64,000 nt of DNA from contig JAJYYH010000009.1 of the NCBI GenBank assembly GCA_021801255.1, positions 62,001-126,000 of the forward strand, in the 5' to 3' direction. Source of the DNA: Pseudomonadota bacterium (GTDB lineage: Bacteria; Pseudomonadota; Alphaproteobacteria; Acetobacterales; Acetobacteraceae). Shown one piece after another: positions 16,056 through 26,275 of the stretch. Each line of letters begins with the position of its first letter. The stretch's first letter is position 1. The notes beneath the pieces were generated by a model. That model worked only from the letters and a program-made list of their open reading frames with translations. It made no database searches and was not told the origin of the DNA. Made by a program: the position numbers and the translations under genes.

Positions 16056-17051
16056 ATGGGGGCGATTATCGGCTGGGATGTGGGCGGCGCGCATCTCAAG
16101 GCGGCGCGGGTCGAGAACGGAAAAGTGACTGCCGTGCTCCAGCTTCCGGCCCCGCTCTGGCAAGGGTTGGAGCCTCTCGAGGCCGCGCTCGCTGCGGCGC
16201 TCGCGCGGCTCGGCCCGGCGTCCCGCCATGCCGCGACCATGACCGGGGAGCTGGCCGATATTTTTCCCGATCGCGCAACCGGGGTCCGGCGCCTCAGCGC
16301 GCTGCTTGCCGCCCATCTCGCCCCGGCGCCACTCATGCTCTATGCCGGCGCGGCGGGCTTCGTTCCCGTGAACGCGGCAGATGCGCATGCCGAGACCATC
16401 GCTTCGAGCAACTGGCACGCGACCGCCCGGCTCGCCGCGCGCGCGGCACCAGAGGCGCTGTTGGCCGATTGCGGCTCGACGACGACGGATCTCATTCCGC
16501 TCCACCGCGGCGCGGTTGCGGCCACCGGCTCCAGCGATGCCACGCGACTCGCCGCCGGCGAGCTTGTCTATACCGGCTTCACCCGGAGTTTCGTCATGGC
16601 GCTCGCCCCGCGCGTGCCGTTTGCCGGGGGGTGGACGCCTTTGGCGTGCGAGCATTTTGCGACCAGTGCCGATCTCTATCGCATTCTTGGTGATCTCAAC
16701 GAAGACGCCGATCAGATGCCGGCCGCCGATGGGCGGGCGAAGACCGTTCCCGCCTCGATCGCACGTCTTGCCCGCATGATCGGGCGGGATGTCGCGATGG
16801 CAGATGCTTCGGCCTGGCGTGGCTTGGCAGCCTATCTCGCGGAGGCGCAGTTGCGCCTGATCCACGACGCCGCGTTGCAGGTGCTTTCGCGCCTGTCGCT
16901 GCCCCCAGACGCGCCGGTAATCGGCGCTGGGGTCGGCCGTGGCCTGGTCCTCCGGCTCGCTGAGCGCCTCCATCGTCCCTATCGTGACCTTTTCACGATA
17001 TCCAGCCATGCCGATCACGCCAGCGCCGTCGCCGTCGGTCTGCTTTTGTAG
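16056..17051 (+). CDS. Hydantoinase/oxoprolinase-like protein of the H4MPT-linked C1 family (MfnF-like)
   Basis: 331 residues; ATG at 16056 with GGAGGG 7 nt upstream. ASKHA-like features: GWDVGGAHLKAARVENG at the N-terminus, LLADCGSTTTDLIPLHRG in the middle, and VIGAGVGRGLVLRLAERL near the C-terminus. This matches the family annotated as H4MPT-linked C1 transfer pathway protein. Its archaeal member MfnF joins the furan and tyramine-glutamate parts of methanofuran. If functional, the organism would make a methanofuran-type cofactor for formaldehyde or formate metabolism. No mch, fae or fhc genes are in the window, so the pathway is inferred. Confidence 0.75.
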   Translation: MGAIIGWDVGGAHLKAARVENGKVTAVLQLPAPLWQGLEPLEAALAAALARLGPASRHAATMTGELADIFPDRATGVRRLSALLAAHLAPAPLMLYAGAAGFVPVNAADAHAETIASSNWHATARLAARAAPEALLADCGSTTTDLIPLHRGAVAATGSSDATRLAAGELVYTGFTRSFVMALAPRVPFAGGWTPLACEHFATSADLYRILGDLNEDADQMPAADGRAKTVPASIARLARMIGRDVAMADASAWRGLAAYLAEAQLRLIHDAALQVLSRLSLPPDAPVIGAGVGRGLVLRLAERLHRPYRDLFTISSHADHASAVAVGLLL

Positions 17052-17163
17052 CGGCGCAACTGCCCGGCCGCGTGACATCGCGACAACCTGTCGGCAACGT
17101 TTGACTTTCCCCTGATCCAGGGGGTGCCCCTGACCCAGAGGGTAAGCCTGCCCCGGCCGAGGT

Positions 17164-19674
17164 TCAGCGGCGCCACCAGCCGCGTCGGGGCGCCGAGGGG
17201 GGAGGTTCGGCCTCGATCGCCACGGGCGGGGGCAGTGCCGCAACGCTCTCTGGTGCCGCGAGGTCGGCGGCGAGCGGGGCCGGTGGGGGCGGAGGCGTCG
17301 CTGCAGGCGTAAAAATATCAGGCTGTGGCGCACCTTCGCGGGCGAGTTCCGGCAGCAGCGGGGTTTCCTCGGTGGCGGCCTTGCGCCGGCGGGGGGTAGT
17401 GGCGCGGCGGGGGCGCTTCGGCGGCGCTGCGGTGGGTTCTTCCGTCGCCGCGGCGGTCTCGGCGGTGAGGTTGGGCGCCGCCGTCTCGGCGTCGATAGCC
17501 GCTATGATATCGTGCGTGAGGGCTGCGACCGGCGCCTCCATGACTTGGCTGGCCTCGGCTTCTTGTCCGGGCGCCGGCGTGGCTTCGGCGCCCGTCTCTG
17601 GGGTGTTTTCCGGTGCTGATTGGAGCTCGGGTTCGGCCTCGATGATGGCCCCGGCGACGGCCTCGTCGCGCCGGCGGCCACCCCGGCGGCGGCGGCGGCG
17701 GCGGCGCTTGCGTTCGGCCTCCTCGGCCTCGCTACTGGGGCGCGGCGCGGCTTCGACTGGCTGATCGCCGCCGCGGACCTCGTCGCTTTCCTCATGCGCC
17801 ACCGGCTCGGCCCGCGCGCGCGCTGGCGGAATGCGCTCCGCCACAGGAGGTTCGGGCACGGACGGCAGCGGTGTAGCCGCGGCCTCCCCGGTTGCCGGGG
17901 CGCGCAGCCGCTCGATGCGGACTTGCTGGCCAGACAGGCTGGGGTCGATCTGGAACGACACCCGCATGGCGAAACGCTGCTCGATCTCGCGCAGCCGCTC
18001 GCGCTTGTGGTTGAGGATATAGAGCGCGACCGGGCTGTCGGCGTGTACCGCGATCTCGGCGGCGCGGCGCTTGGCGCCCTCCTCCTCGATGGCGCGGAGC
18101 GCGTGAATCGCCGCCGTTTCGGTGCTGCGGACATGGCCCAGCCCGCCGCAATGGGGACAGGTGATGAGGCTGGTTTCGGCGAGCGAGGGGCGGAGCCGCT
18201 GGCGGCTCATCTCCAACAGGCCAAAATGGCTGATGCTGCCCACCTGGATGCGGGCGCGGTCCTGTTTCAGTGCCTCCTTGAGCCGGCGCTCGACCTGGGC
18301 GTTGTGCCGACGCTGCTCCATGTCGATGAAATCGATGACGATGAGGCCGGCAAGATCGCGCAGACGCAATTGCCGTCCCACCTCCTCGGCGGCTTCGAGA
18401 TTGGTGCGGAGCGCGGTGTCTTCGATGTCGCGCTCCCGCGTCGAGCGGCCGGAATTGACATCGATCGCAACCAGCGCCTCGGTCTGGTTGATCACCAGAT
18501 AGCCGCCCGAGCGGAGCTGCACCGTCGGGCTGAACACCGCCTCCAACTGCGCCTCGATCTGGTGCTTGGCAAAGAGCGGCATGCCGCCGTCCTGCCAGGG
18601 CACCACCTTGCGGGCGTGGCTCGGCATCAGCATGCGCATGAACTCGTGCGCTTCGCGCCAAGCCGGCTCGCCATCGACGATCACCTCCTCGATGTCGCGC
18701 GAATAGACGTCGCGGATGGCGCGCTTGATCAGCGAGGCGTCCTCGTAGATCAGCGCCGGGGCGACGGAGGCGAGCGTGGTTTCGCGGATTTCGTCCCAGA
18801 GACGCAGGAGATATTCGCAATCGCGCTTGATCTCGGGTTTGGGGCGGTTGGCGCCGGCGGTGCGTACGATCATGCCCATACCGTCCGGGATCTCGAGTTC
18901 GGCGATGACTTCTTTGAGGCGCCTGCGGTCGGCGAGCGAGGTGATCTTGCGCGAGACGCCGCCGCCGCGCGGCGAGTTCGGCATCAGCACGCAATAGCGT
19001 CCGGCGAGCGAGATATAGGTGGTAAGTGCGGCGCCCTTCGTGCCACGCTCCTCCTTGATCACCTGAACCAGCAGGATCTGGCGGCGGTGAATGACCTCCT
19101 GGATGCGATACTGGCGGAGAAAGCGTGGCAGCAGCCGCGGCTCGCGCACCTCCTCGCCGCCATCGGCCTCGCCGCCGAGCATTTCCGGTGGCGGCTCGGC
19201 GGGCGCCTGGTCGGGTTGCTCGGCGTCGGGCTGCGCCATTTCGAGCTGCCCCATTTCGGGCTGGTCCGCCAAGGCGGGCTCGGAGGCCGCCGCGTTGTCG
19301 CCCTCCCCGGAAGCGGGCGGCGGCTCGATGAGCGAAACCGCGCCAGGCCGCGCCGGTTCGTCTTCGTCCTCGTCCTCGGCGCGCGCCGCCTCGGCTTGCA
19401 GGGCGAGCAGCTTTTGCCGGTCGGCCACCGGGATTTGATAATAGTCGGGATGGATCTCGCTGAACGCCAGGAAGCCATGCCGGTTGCCGCCGTATTCGAC
19501 GAAGGCGGCCTGGAGGCTGGGTTCAACCCGCACCACCTTGGCGAGATAGATATTACCCTTGATTTGCTTGCGGGCGCTAGTCTCGACGTCGAAATCTTCG
19601 AGGCGATTACCGTCCAGAACCACCACGCGGGTTTCTTCCGCGTGGGTGGCATCGATCAGCAGACGTTTGGTCAT
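17164..19674 (-). CDS. rne: Ribonuclease E/G
   Basis: 836 residues from the ATG at 19674. An S1 RNA-binding domain (residues ~36-225) is split by a long acidic Glu/Asp/Pro insertion at about 95-180. The DNase-I-like catalytic region holds the metal ligands Asp405 (AIDVNSGR) and Asp448 (VIDFIDM). The Zn-link CPHCGG is at 506-511. The C-terminal third is low-complexity Ala/Pro/Glu with an Arg tract near 655-670. The protein ends in RRGWWRR; a C-terminal GWW motif is known in Caulobacter RNase E as the polynucleotide phosphorylase docking site. It cleaves AU-rich single-stranded RNA and scaffolds the degradosome. No strong ribosome site (GGAG at 11 nt). Confidence 0.95.
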   Translation of the reverse strand: MTKRLLIDATHAEETRVVVLDGNRLEDFDVETSARKQIKGNIYLAKVVRVEPSLQAAFVEYGGNRHGFLAFSEIHPDYYQIPVADRQKLLALQAEAARAEDEDEDEPARPGAVSLIEPPPASGEGDNAAASEPALADQPEMGQLEMAQPDAEQPDQAPAEPPPEMLGGEADGGEEVREPRLLPRFLRQYRIQEVIHRRQILLVQVIKEERGTKGAALTTYISLAGRYCVLMPNSPRGGGVSRKITSLADRRRLKEVIAELEIPDGMGMIVRTAGANRPKPEIKRDCEYLLRLWDEIRETTLASVAPALIYEDASLIKRAIRDVYSRDIEEVIVDGEPAWREAHEFMRMLMPSHARKVVPWQDGGMPLFAKHQIEAQLEAVFSPTVQLRSGGYLVINQTEALVAIDVNSGRSTRERDIEDTALRTNLEAAEEVGRQLRLRDLAGLIVIDFIDMEQRRHNAQVERRLKEALKQDRARIQVGSISHFGLLEMSRQRLRPSLAETSLITCPHCGGLGHVRSTETAAIHALRAIEEEGAKRRAAEIAVHADSPVALYILNHKRERLREIEQRFAMRVSFQIDPSLSGQQVRIERLRAPATGEAAATPLPSVPEPPVAERIPPARARAEPVAHEESDEVRGGDQPVEAAPRPSSEAEEAERKRRRRRRRRGGRRRDEAVAGAIIEAEPELQSAPENTPETGAEATPAPGQEAEASQVMEAPVAALTHDIIAAIDAETAAPNLTAETAAATEEPTAAPPKRPRRATTPRRRKAATEETPLLPELAREGAPQPDIFTPAATPPPPPAPLAADLAAPESVAALPPPVAIEAEPPPSAPRRGWWRR

Positions 19675-20300
19675 GAGGAAGAAAACTCCGGTGCGGCGCC
19701 GGGAGCCGTGCTGCGCACCTGCTCGACCGACGGAAAGAGGGAAAGGCTGCGATGGGAAACCCGGCGCGCGCAGCACTTCGCCCTGCCCCGGAGCCCGTGC
19801 CAAAATCCCCGCAGAAAACGTTCCGCAAGGTGCTGGGCGCGAGGCCAGGAGAGGTTTTATGGGGACGGAGTGGAAACACGGCGCGAATGGGCAATCCCGA
19901 ATTTACCGGGCGCGCCGTCGGCACAAATCGCGACGCGGCCCGAAAGAGTGTGATTTCGCCACGACCCCCAAGGCGGCCCGCTTTGGCGAACCTCCCCAAG
20001 GAGCGAGGCAGCAGCCGGCGCAACATGCGTGCGGCACCCCGGCCTGCCAACCGTGCCGGATTGGGGCGAATAACCCCTCGGCGCCAGCAACCAGCCAGGA
20101 CGCGCCACCATGAAGCAAACCTCACCCGATAGCAAGACCGGCGCGGCTGCGGCGTAAATGTGCCGGCGGGCGAGCAGAAGCGGCGGATGAGTAGAATCCG
20201 AGCCTGCAATCGGCGATCACGGCGCACCACTCATAGATAGCGACGCTGTGCTAAGGCGCCCCGCTAAAGCGCCCCGTCGATCAGTATTGGAAAGCATGAC
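19675..20300. other. 626-bp gap: probable long rne leader and promoter region
   Basis: Several overlapping open frames here have compositions unlike real proteins and no recognised motif, so I call no gene. Minus-strand DNA next to rne could be a long 5' leader; long rne leaders with autoregulatory structure are known in other bacteria. A GC hairpin surrounds 20060-20085 (GGGGCGAATAACCCC). The promoter of the exported protein at 20301 must also lie here. Nothing else is visible. Confidence 0.4.
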
Positions 20301-20645
20301 ATGAACAAATTCTTGGCGGCTGGCGCGGTGGCGCTGGTGATGACGGCGGGCGTCGCCATGGCGCAGACATCGACATCGCAAACCACCACCACCGTGACGC
20401 CGGCGCCCCCCCTGCTGGCCCCCGCGATGCCGTCCGTGGTCGCGCCGCCGGACGGCACATTGAGCGTCACACGCACCCAGAAAAGCCTGAGTTCTGACGG
20501 CACGCGGGTCGACTCGAACGAGACGACCTACCGCAACACGGCGGGCGTGGCCGATGACAGCATGACCAAGACCACCACCTATCCCGCGCCCACGGCGACA
20601 ACGACGACGACAAACAAGACAACGTCGAACTCGGTTACCCAGTAA
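20301..20645 (+). CDS. Small Thr-rich exported protein
   Basis: 114 residues. Residues 1-21 form a Sec signal peptide (KFLAAGAVALVMTAGVAMAQ, cleavage after AMA). The mature chain is low complexity, with Thr runs at both ends (QTTTTVTPAPP; TATTTTTNKTT) around a short polar core. It is likely periplasmic. No family recognised. It is followed by a second Thr-rich small protein of similar style, and the two may be cotranscribed. Confidence 0.7.
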   Translation: MNKFLAAGAVALVMTAGVAMAQTSTSQTTTTVTPAPPLLAPAMPSVVAPPDGTLSVTRTQKSLSSDGTRVDSNETTYRNTAGVADDSMTKTTTYPAPTATTTTTNKTTSNSVTQ

Positions 20646-20722
20646 CGAACGGCCGCGGCCGTCAAGCAGACCGGATGCGCGCCGCGCATCCGTGGCAGCG
20701 AGCAAGAACAGGATCAGATATC

Positions 20723-20950
20723 ATGTACCAAGCAAGAACGATACTGGCGGGCCAGGCGGGGCGGCGGCTGTTGCCGGCGGCCATGCTGCTCGGGGCGGCG
20801 GCCTTGGCCGGCGCCTGCTCAACCCCGCAAACTGTGCGCTCGTCGAGCACCGAGCAGACCACCACCACCCGGCAGAACGTGCCCGTCGTGCCGCCGCCGG
20901 GAACGACGGTGACCACCACCACCAACACCCAGCAATTCCCGGCGCAATAA
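20723..20950 (+). CDS. Small Thr-rich lipoprotein
   Basis: 75 residues. The ATG at 20723 has a weak AGGA about 10 nt upstream. A signal with lipobox LAGAC at about residues 28-32 predicts lipidation of the cysteine. The mature part is only about 44 residues and consists of Ser/Thr-rich and Pro-rich segments (EQTTTTRQNVPVVPPPG). Probably an outer-membrane lipoprotein with a disordered tail. Function unknown. Confidence 0.65.
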   Translation: MYQARTILAGQAGRRLLPAAMLLGAAALAGACSTPQTVRSSSTEQTTTTRQNVPVVPPPGTTVTTTTNTQQFPAQ

Positions 20951-20987
20951 CCGGCTCGGAGGGCGGCGCTTAGCCAAGGCGAGGGCT

Positions 20988-21045
20988 GCTGCTTGGCCCT
21001 CGACCCTGCCGGGGCCAGTGGCTCCAGGCCCCGATGCCGGAAAGA
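20988..21045. repeat. GC-rich imperfect palindrome
   Basis: CCGGGGCCAGTGGCTCCAGG and flanks form a GC-rich imperfect hairpin, related to the one at 9903-9965 by the shared GGCCAGTGGC core. It lies between the convergent ends of the lipoprotein and the oxygenase genes, so it may serve as a terminator. Confidence 0.45.
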
Positions 21046-21053
21046 GCCACGCG

Positions 21054-21683
21054 CTAAGCCGCCGCGGTGAGGCGCTTGACGAAGGCGGAGAGGCGATGGC
21101 GGCGAAGTTCCGAGCGCGCCGCGGCGTCGTTGGTCATGTAGTTGAGCTGCACCACATAGCGCGGCCCGATAAAGGTTTTATGGCCGTGCCAGGCATTGGC
21201 ACTGTTGGGGAAGACCAGCAGCGTGCCGTTGACGGGCGGCACCTCGACGGCGAAATCCTCCAGATCACGGCTCCGCAGCAGCCGCAGACAGCCTTCGTGC
21301 TGGCTCCAGGCCGCGGTTTCTGGGTTGAGGTAAAGCAGCACTGTCACCCGCTTGGCGGTTGAATCACAATGGATTTGACCGTCACGATCGGTTGACTGGC
21401 CGCGCAACGTCACCATCGTCGGGGCTTCCCGGAGATCGAGGCCGAGGCGCTCGGCGATGGCTTCGCGAAAGCGCGGGCCCTCGAGTTCCGCCATTAAGGC
21501 CCGCGCCTGAACCCCGAGCGCGAGCGAGGCGATGGGAAACGAACCGCGCCGAGCCATTACCGGCAGATCGGCGGACACCGCCGCCAGCGCGGCCGCCGGC
21601 ACGAATCGCTCGACGACGAGATGGGGAAACGGGTCGGTGGCCACGGGTGTTGTGCGCAGGCGCTCATAGTCGAGGGGGAACAT
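21054..21683 (-). CDS. 2-oxoglutarate/Fe(II)-dependent oxygenase
   Basis: 209 residues. Double-stranded beta-helix oxygenase: His105-x-Asp107 in QIHCDS, the distal His166/168 in AWHGHKTF, and Arg175 in GPRYVVQ for binding 2-oxoglutarate. It resembles small prolyl-hydroxylase-like proteins. It is monocistronic and divergent from zapE. The substrate is unknown. Confidence 0.82.
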   Translation of the reverse strand: MFPLDYERLRTTPVATDPFPHLVVERFVPAAALAAVSADLPVMARRGSFPIASLALGVQARALMAELEGPRFREAIAERLGLDLREAPTMVTLRGQSTDRDGQIHCDSTAKRVTVLLYLNPETAAWSQHEGCLRLLRSRDLEDFAVEVPPVNGTLLVFPNSANAWHGHKTFIGPRYVVQLNYMTNDAAARSELRRHRLSAFVKRLTAAA

Positions 21684-21797
21684 GCGGGGCGCTTCATCTG
21701 TTGTTGATAAAACGACTATATAGCACGGCGCGCGCCGGCTTCCATCACCGCCCGCGGATTGCCGCGTCCGCCATCCCGCGCTAGGACGCCCGCCACG

Positions 21798-22967
21798 ATG
21801 GATGATCTTAGCGCCACACGGCTTGCCTCCCCGGAATTGGCATCCGGCCCACTCGCCGCCTATCGCGCGCAGCGTAGCGCGGGCCGCCTCGCGACCGACC
21901 CGGCGCAGACACTGGCCGCTGAACGCCTGCAGGATTTATGGGAAAAGCTCCGCGCCTATGATCCCACGGCGCCCGCGCCGAGCGGGCGGCTTGCGCGCTT
22001 CCTCCGCCGCAAGCCGACCGAGGGGGCGCCCGAGGAGCGGCCGCATGGGCTCTATCTCGTGGGCGAGGTCGGGCGTGGCAAATCCATGCTGATGGATATG
22101 TTTTTCGAAGCCGCCCAGGTGCCGCGCAAGCGGCGCATCCATTTTCACCAGTTCATGCAGGAAGCGCACCGACGCACCCACGAATGGAAGCGCGCCCATC
22201 CCGAGGGCGACGACCCCATCCCGCCGCTCGCCGATGCCATCGCCGCCGAGGCAGTGCTGCTTTGTTTCGATGAGTTCCAGGTTAATGACATCGCCGATGC
22301 GATGATCCTCGGCCGGTTGTTCGAGGCGCTGTTTGCCCGCGGCGTCGTGGTGGTCGCGACCTCGAACACGCTCCCCGACGATCTTTTCCGGGACCAGCCC
22401 GGCCGCGATGCCTTTCTGCCCTTTATCGCGCTGATCAAGAGCCATCTCGATATTCTGGTCATGGAGGGTGGGCGGGATTGGCGCCGGCGACGGCTGGAGC
22501 GGCTCGCCACCTGGCACGTGCCCGCCGACGCGCGAGCCGAGGCCGCGCTCGATGCCGCTTTCAGCGAACTCGCCGAGAACATTTCCGCCCGCCCGGCGCG
22601 CCTGCGGGTGATGGGGCGGGTACTCGCCATCCCGCTGGCTGCCGGCCGCGTTGCCCGCTTCGACTTCGCGGCGCTTTGCGAGACCGCGCTCGGACCCGGC
22701 GACTATCTAGCGCTGGCGACGCACTTCCAGGCCCTGGTGCTCGATGCCATCCCCCGCCTTTCGCCCGAGAATTTCGACGCCGCCCGGCGCTTCATCACCC
22801 TGGTCGATGAACTCTACGAGCATCGGGTGAAGCTCTTTGCCTCGGCCGCCGCCGCCCCCGATGACCTTTATCGTGACGGCGAAGGCGCCAAGGCCTTCGA
22901 GCGCACCGCCTCGCGGCTGGTCGAAATGCAGAGCCAAGCCTATCTCGCGCTGCCCCATCTCACATAA
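21798..22967 (+). CDS. zapE: Cell division protein ZapE (AFG1-like ATPase)
   Basis: 389 residues. Walker A is in LVGEVGRGKSMLMDMFF, followed by HFHQFMQEAHRR; Walker B is LLCFDEFQVNDIADAMIL; sensor 1 is VVATSNTLPDDLF. The C-terminal ITLVDELYEHRVKLFASA is characteristic of the AFG1/ZapE family. The known role is an inner-membrane-associated ATPase affecting FtsZ ring stability. It lies 156 bp upstream of mdh, a frequent alphaproteobacterial arrangement. Confidence 0.92.
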   Translation: MDDLSATRLASPELASGPLAAYRAQRSAGRLATDPAQTLAAERLQDLWEKLRAYDPTAPAPSGRLARFLRRKPTEGAPEERPHGLYLVGEVGRGKSMLMDMFFEAAQVPRKRRIHFHQFMQEAHRRTHEWKRAHPEGDDPIPPLADAIAAEAVLLCFDEFQVNDIADAMILGRLFEALFARGVVVVATSNTLPDDLFRDQPGRDAFLPFIALIKSHLDILVMEGGRDWRRRRLERLATWHVPADARAEAALDAAFSELAENISARPARLRVMGRVLAIPLAAGRVARFDFAALCETALGPGDYLALATHFQALVLDAIPRLSPENFDAARRFITLVDELYEHRVKLFASAAAAPDDLYRDGEGAKAFERTASRLVEMQSQAYLALPHLT

Positions 22968-23120
22968 GCGCTCCTCTCACATAAACGCGCGTCGATCGCC
23001 GGCACCTTGCCGCTCGGCCCTTGATGGGCTAGCAACAGGCGCCTTCCGGGCAGCGCCGTCGGGGCGGGTTTCGGCCTCCGCGGCGTCGCCCGATATCGTT
23101 CACCCCTCGTCCGGAAGTGA

Positions 23121-24077
<957 letters not shown>

Positions 24078-24082
24078 GCGCG

Positions 24083-25279
24083 ATGAACATCCACGAATAT
24101 CAGGCCAAGGAAGTACTGCGCGATTACGGCGTCGCGGTGCTCGACGGCCATGTCGCCTGGACCGCCGAGGAAGCGGAAGTGGCGGCGAAAAAACTTGCTG
24201 GTCCGGTCTATGTGGTGAAGGCGCAGATCCACGCTGGCGGGCGCGGTGCGGGGCATTTCGCTGACGATCCCGCGGGCAAGGGCGGCGTGCGGATCGCCCG
24301 CTCCCCGGCGGAGGCGCGCACACATGCGGCGGCCATGCTCGGCCACGTGCTGGTGACCAAGCAGACCGGGGCCACGGGGCGCAAGGTGCATCGCGTCTAT
24401 GTCGAGCAGGGCTGCGAGATCGCGCGCGAGCTGTATCTTTCCCTGCTCGTCGATCGCGAGAGCGGGCGCGTGACATTGATGGCCTCCAGCGAGGGCGGGG
24501 TCGAAATCGAGGAGGTCGCGGCCCACCATCCGGAAAAGATTCTCAAGGTGGCGATCGACCCGGCATCTGGGTTTTCGCCGTTTCATGCCCGCAAGCTTGC
24601 TTTCGGTCTTGGGTTGACGGGTAAGGCGATCGGCGCGTTTACGCGCTTCGCCGCGGCGCTCTATCGCGCCTTTCTCGAGCTCGATGGCGGCATCGTCGAA
24701 ATCAACCCGCTGGTGGTCACGAATCTGGGCGATGTGGTGGCGCTTGATGCCAAGATCGGTTTTGACGACAATGCCCTTTTCCGCCATCCCGACATCGAAA
24801 AATTGCGTGACGAAGCCGAGGAAGATCCGAAGGAGCTGGAGGCGGCGAAACACAGCCTCAATTACGTCGCGCTCGAGGGCACCATCGGCTGCATGGTCAA
24901 TGGCGCCGGTCTTGCGATGGCGACGATGGACATCATCAAGCTTTATGGCGCGGCGCCGGCGAATTTCCTCGATGTCGGCGGTGGTGCCACCAAGGAGCGG
25001 GTGAGTGCGGCGTTCAAGATCATTCTCTCCGATCCGCATGTCGAGGGGATTCTGGTGAATATTTTTGGCGGCATCATGCGCTGCGACGTGATCGCCGAGG
25101 GTGTGGTCGCGGCGGCGCGCGAGGTTGCGCTCAGCGTGCCGCTGGTGGTGCGGCTGGAAGGAACCAACGTGCAGCTCGGCAAGGAAATTCTCGCGAAATC
25201 GGGGCTGCCGATCATCGCCGCCGACAATCTCGCCGATGCCGCGGAAAAAATTGTCGCCGCCGTGCGGGAGGCGGCGTGA
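24083..25279 (+). CDS. sucC: Succinyl-CoA ligase (ADP-forming) beta subunit
   Basis: 398 residues. ATP-grasp start [33 protein letters not shown], and the C-terminal CoA-ligase region with [15 protein letters not shown]. It pairs with SucD to make ATP or GTP from succinyl-CoA. Its stop shares one base with the sucD start (TGATG). Confidence 0.97.
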   Translation: MNIHEYQAKEVLRDYGVAVLDGHVAWTAEEAEVAAKKLAGPVYVVKAQIHAGGRGAGHFADDPAGKGGVRIARSPAEARTHAAAMLGHVLVTKQTGATGRKVHRVYVEQGCEIARELYLSLLVDRESGRVTLMASSEGGVEIEEVAAHHPEKILKVAIDPASGFSPFHARKLAFGLGLTGKAIGAFTRFAAALYRAFLELDGGIVEINPLVVTNLGDVVALDAKIGFDDNALFRHPDIEKLRDEAEEDPKELEAAKHSLNYVALEGTIGCMVNGAGLAMATMDIIKLYGAAPANFLDVGGGATKERVSAAFKIILSDPHVEGILVNIFGGIMRCDVIAEGVVAAAREVALSVPLVVRLEGTNVQLGKEILAKSGLPIIAADNLADAAEKIVAAVREAA

Positions 25280-26154
25280 TGGCCATTCTCGTCGATGCCG
25301 AGACCCGCGTCATCACGCAAGGTTTCACTGGCGCGCAGGGCTCGTTTCATTCCGAACAGGCGATCGCCTATGGCACCAAGGTGATGGGGGGCGTGACGCC
25401 GGGCAAGGGTGGCACGAGCCATCTCGGCCTGCCGGTGTTCGACACGGTCGCGGACGCCGTCGCGGCGACCGGGGCCTCGGCCTCGGCGATCTACGTGCCG
25501 CCGCCTTTTGCCGCGGATGCCATCCTGGAGGCGATCGATGCCGGTGTGGCGCTCATCGTCTGCATTACCGAGGGCATTCCGGTGCTCGACATGGTGCGTG
25601 TCAAACGCGCCCTCGATGGCAGCCGCTCGCGCCTGATCGGGCCCAATTGCCCGGGCGTGATCACCCCCGACGCCTGCAAGATCGGCATCATGCCCGGCCA
25701 TATCCATCGCCGCGGCAAGATCGGCATCGTTTCGCGCTCGGGTACCCTCACCTATGAAGCGGTCGCCCAGACTACCAGCGCAGGGCTCGGCCAATCGAGT
25801 TGTGTCGGGATCGGGGGCGACCCGGTGAAGGGTACCGATTTCATCGAAATTCTGGAAATGTTCCTGGCCGATCCCGAAACCCAAGCGATCATTATGATCG
25901 GTGAGATTGGCGGGCAGAGCGAGATCGCGGCGGCCGAATTTTTGGCTCGCGAAAAAGTAAAAAAGCCGGTGGTTGGCTTCATCGCCGGCGTGACGGCGCC
26001 GGCGGGACGACGCATGGGCCATGCCGGGGCGGTGATCAGCGGCGGGCGCGACACCGCGCAAGCGAAGATAGAGGCGCTGCGGGAAGCTGGCATCCATGTC
26101 GCGGAAAGCCCTGCCGCGCTGGGTAGCACGATGATCCGGGCGCTTCAAGGCTGA
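25279..26154 (+). CDS. sucD: Succinyl-CoA ligase alpha subunit
   Basis: 291 residues from the ATG at 25279, with GGGAGG 8 nt upstream; an in-frame GTG one codon earlier is less likely. CoA-binding Rossmann domain ([17 protein letters not shown]), [10 protein letters not shown], and the phosphohistidine segment [15 protein letters not shown]. The heterotetramer with SucC performs substrate-level phosphorylation in the TCA cycle. Confidence 0.97.
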   Translation: MAILVDAETRVITQGFTGAQGSFHSEQAIAYGTKVMGGVTPGKGGTSHLGLPVFDTVADAVAATGASASAIYVPPPFAADAILEAIDAGVALIVCITEGIPVLDMVRVKRALDGSRSRLIGPNCPGVITPDACKIGIMPGHIHRRGKIGIVSRSGTLTYEAVAQTTSAGLGQSSCVGIGGDPVKGTDFIEILEMFLADPETQAIIMIGEIGGQSEIAAAEFLAREKVKKPVVGFIAGVTAPAGRRMGHAGAVISGGRDTAQAKIEALREAGIHVAESPAALGSTMIRALQG

Positions 26155-26275
26155 CCCTGGCGATTGAGATAAACGCATGCCTGTGCGGGCACAATTGCGC
26201 GACACGCGGGTTATGCTTCATTCACATATAGCGTCTATGAGCCGATAGCGAGCAATCTGGAACCGGGACATACTC

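Noticed and set aside
17620-19953. 777-codon frame opposite rne
   Set aside because: RNase E domains on the other strand are unmistakable.
19752-20132. 126-codon plus-strand frame in the rne upstream gap
   Set aside because: Arg/Pro-rich with no motif or ribosome site; overlapping frames on both strands look equally random.
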